Assembly (NCBI GenBank): GCA_963608705.1
Contig: CAVDHB010000060.1
Location: 1 to 14,606, forward strand
Direction: 5' to 3'
DNA from: CAVDHB01 sp963608705
GTDB taxonomy: Bacteria; Bacteroidota; Bacteroidia; Bacteroidales; Bacteroidaceae
Length of the DNA: 14,606 nt
This document shows positions 14,588-14,606 of the stretch, piece by piece. The notes beneath the pieces are model-generated. The model saw nothing but the letters and a program-made list of their open reading frames with translations, ran no database searches and was not told where the DNA came from. The first letter of the stretch is position 1. Each line of letters opens with the position of its first letter. Position numbers and translations under genes: made by a program.

Positions 14588-14606
14588 CAATAAAATCTGA
14601 AATAAT

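Overview
The window looks like chromosomal DNA of a gut-type Bacteroidales (Bacteroides or a close relative). The signs are promoters of the Bacteroides form (TTTG or TTG, 19-20 bp, then TAnnTTTG), absence of obvious Shine-Dalgarno sequences, a Bacteroides-style tyrosine recombinase, a fused ResB-CcsA cytochrome c biogenesis protein, and lipoprotein genes of the Bacteroidales type. This assignment is inferred from gene content; no marker gene was compared.

Layout from left to right: (1) 1-269, a non-coding stretch with one copy of a 22-bp palindromic repeat and several short ATTCT-type inverted sequences. (2) 270-1190 (-), a tyrosine recombinase, divergent from (3) 1260-2681 (+), cardiolipin synthase with its own clear promoter. 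(4) 2803-2839, a hairpin terminator, then a leftward block: fused CcsA/ResB protein (2862-5126), a very large AlbA_2/Schlafen-type protein of 1081 residues that ends 13 bp before it (5140-8385), and dnaX (8489-10285). (5) A divergent promoter region with a second palindromic repeat, then (6) a UPF1-like superfamily 1 helicase (10478-12361, +). (7) A repeat-rich convergent gap (12362-12566) with two more palindromes and a 14-bp tandem repeat. (8) Two leftward genes for beta-rich, probably surface-anchored lipoproteins (12567-13580 and 13676 to about 14564), which share a C-terminal motif. The second of these has a disturbed 5' end at the window edge.

The left and central genes are mostly housekeeping: membrane lipid synthesis, cytochrome c maturation, replication clamp loading, and nucleic-acid unwinding. 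The less ordinary material is (a) a dispersed palindrome family whose copies carry degenerate half-copies and, on both sides of the helicase gene, a shared 14-mer; (b) the tight pairing of a giant AlbA_2 protein with ccsA; and (c) the lipoprotein pair, with a shared module, a long acidic insertion in one member, and a promoter-proximal inverted repeat, overlapping upstream ORF and apparent frame disruption in the other. None of these is proven to be a new system; (a) and (c) are the strongest leads.
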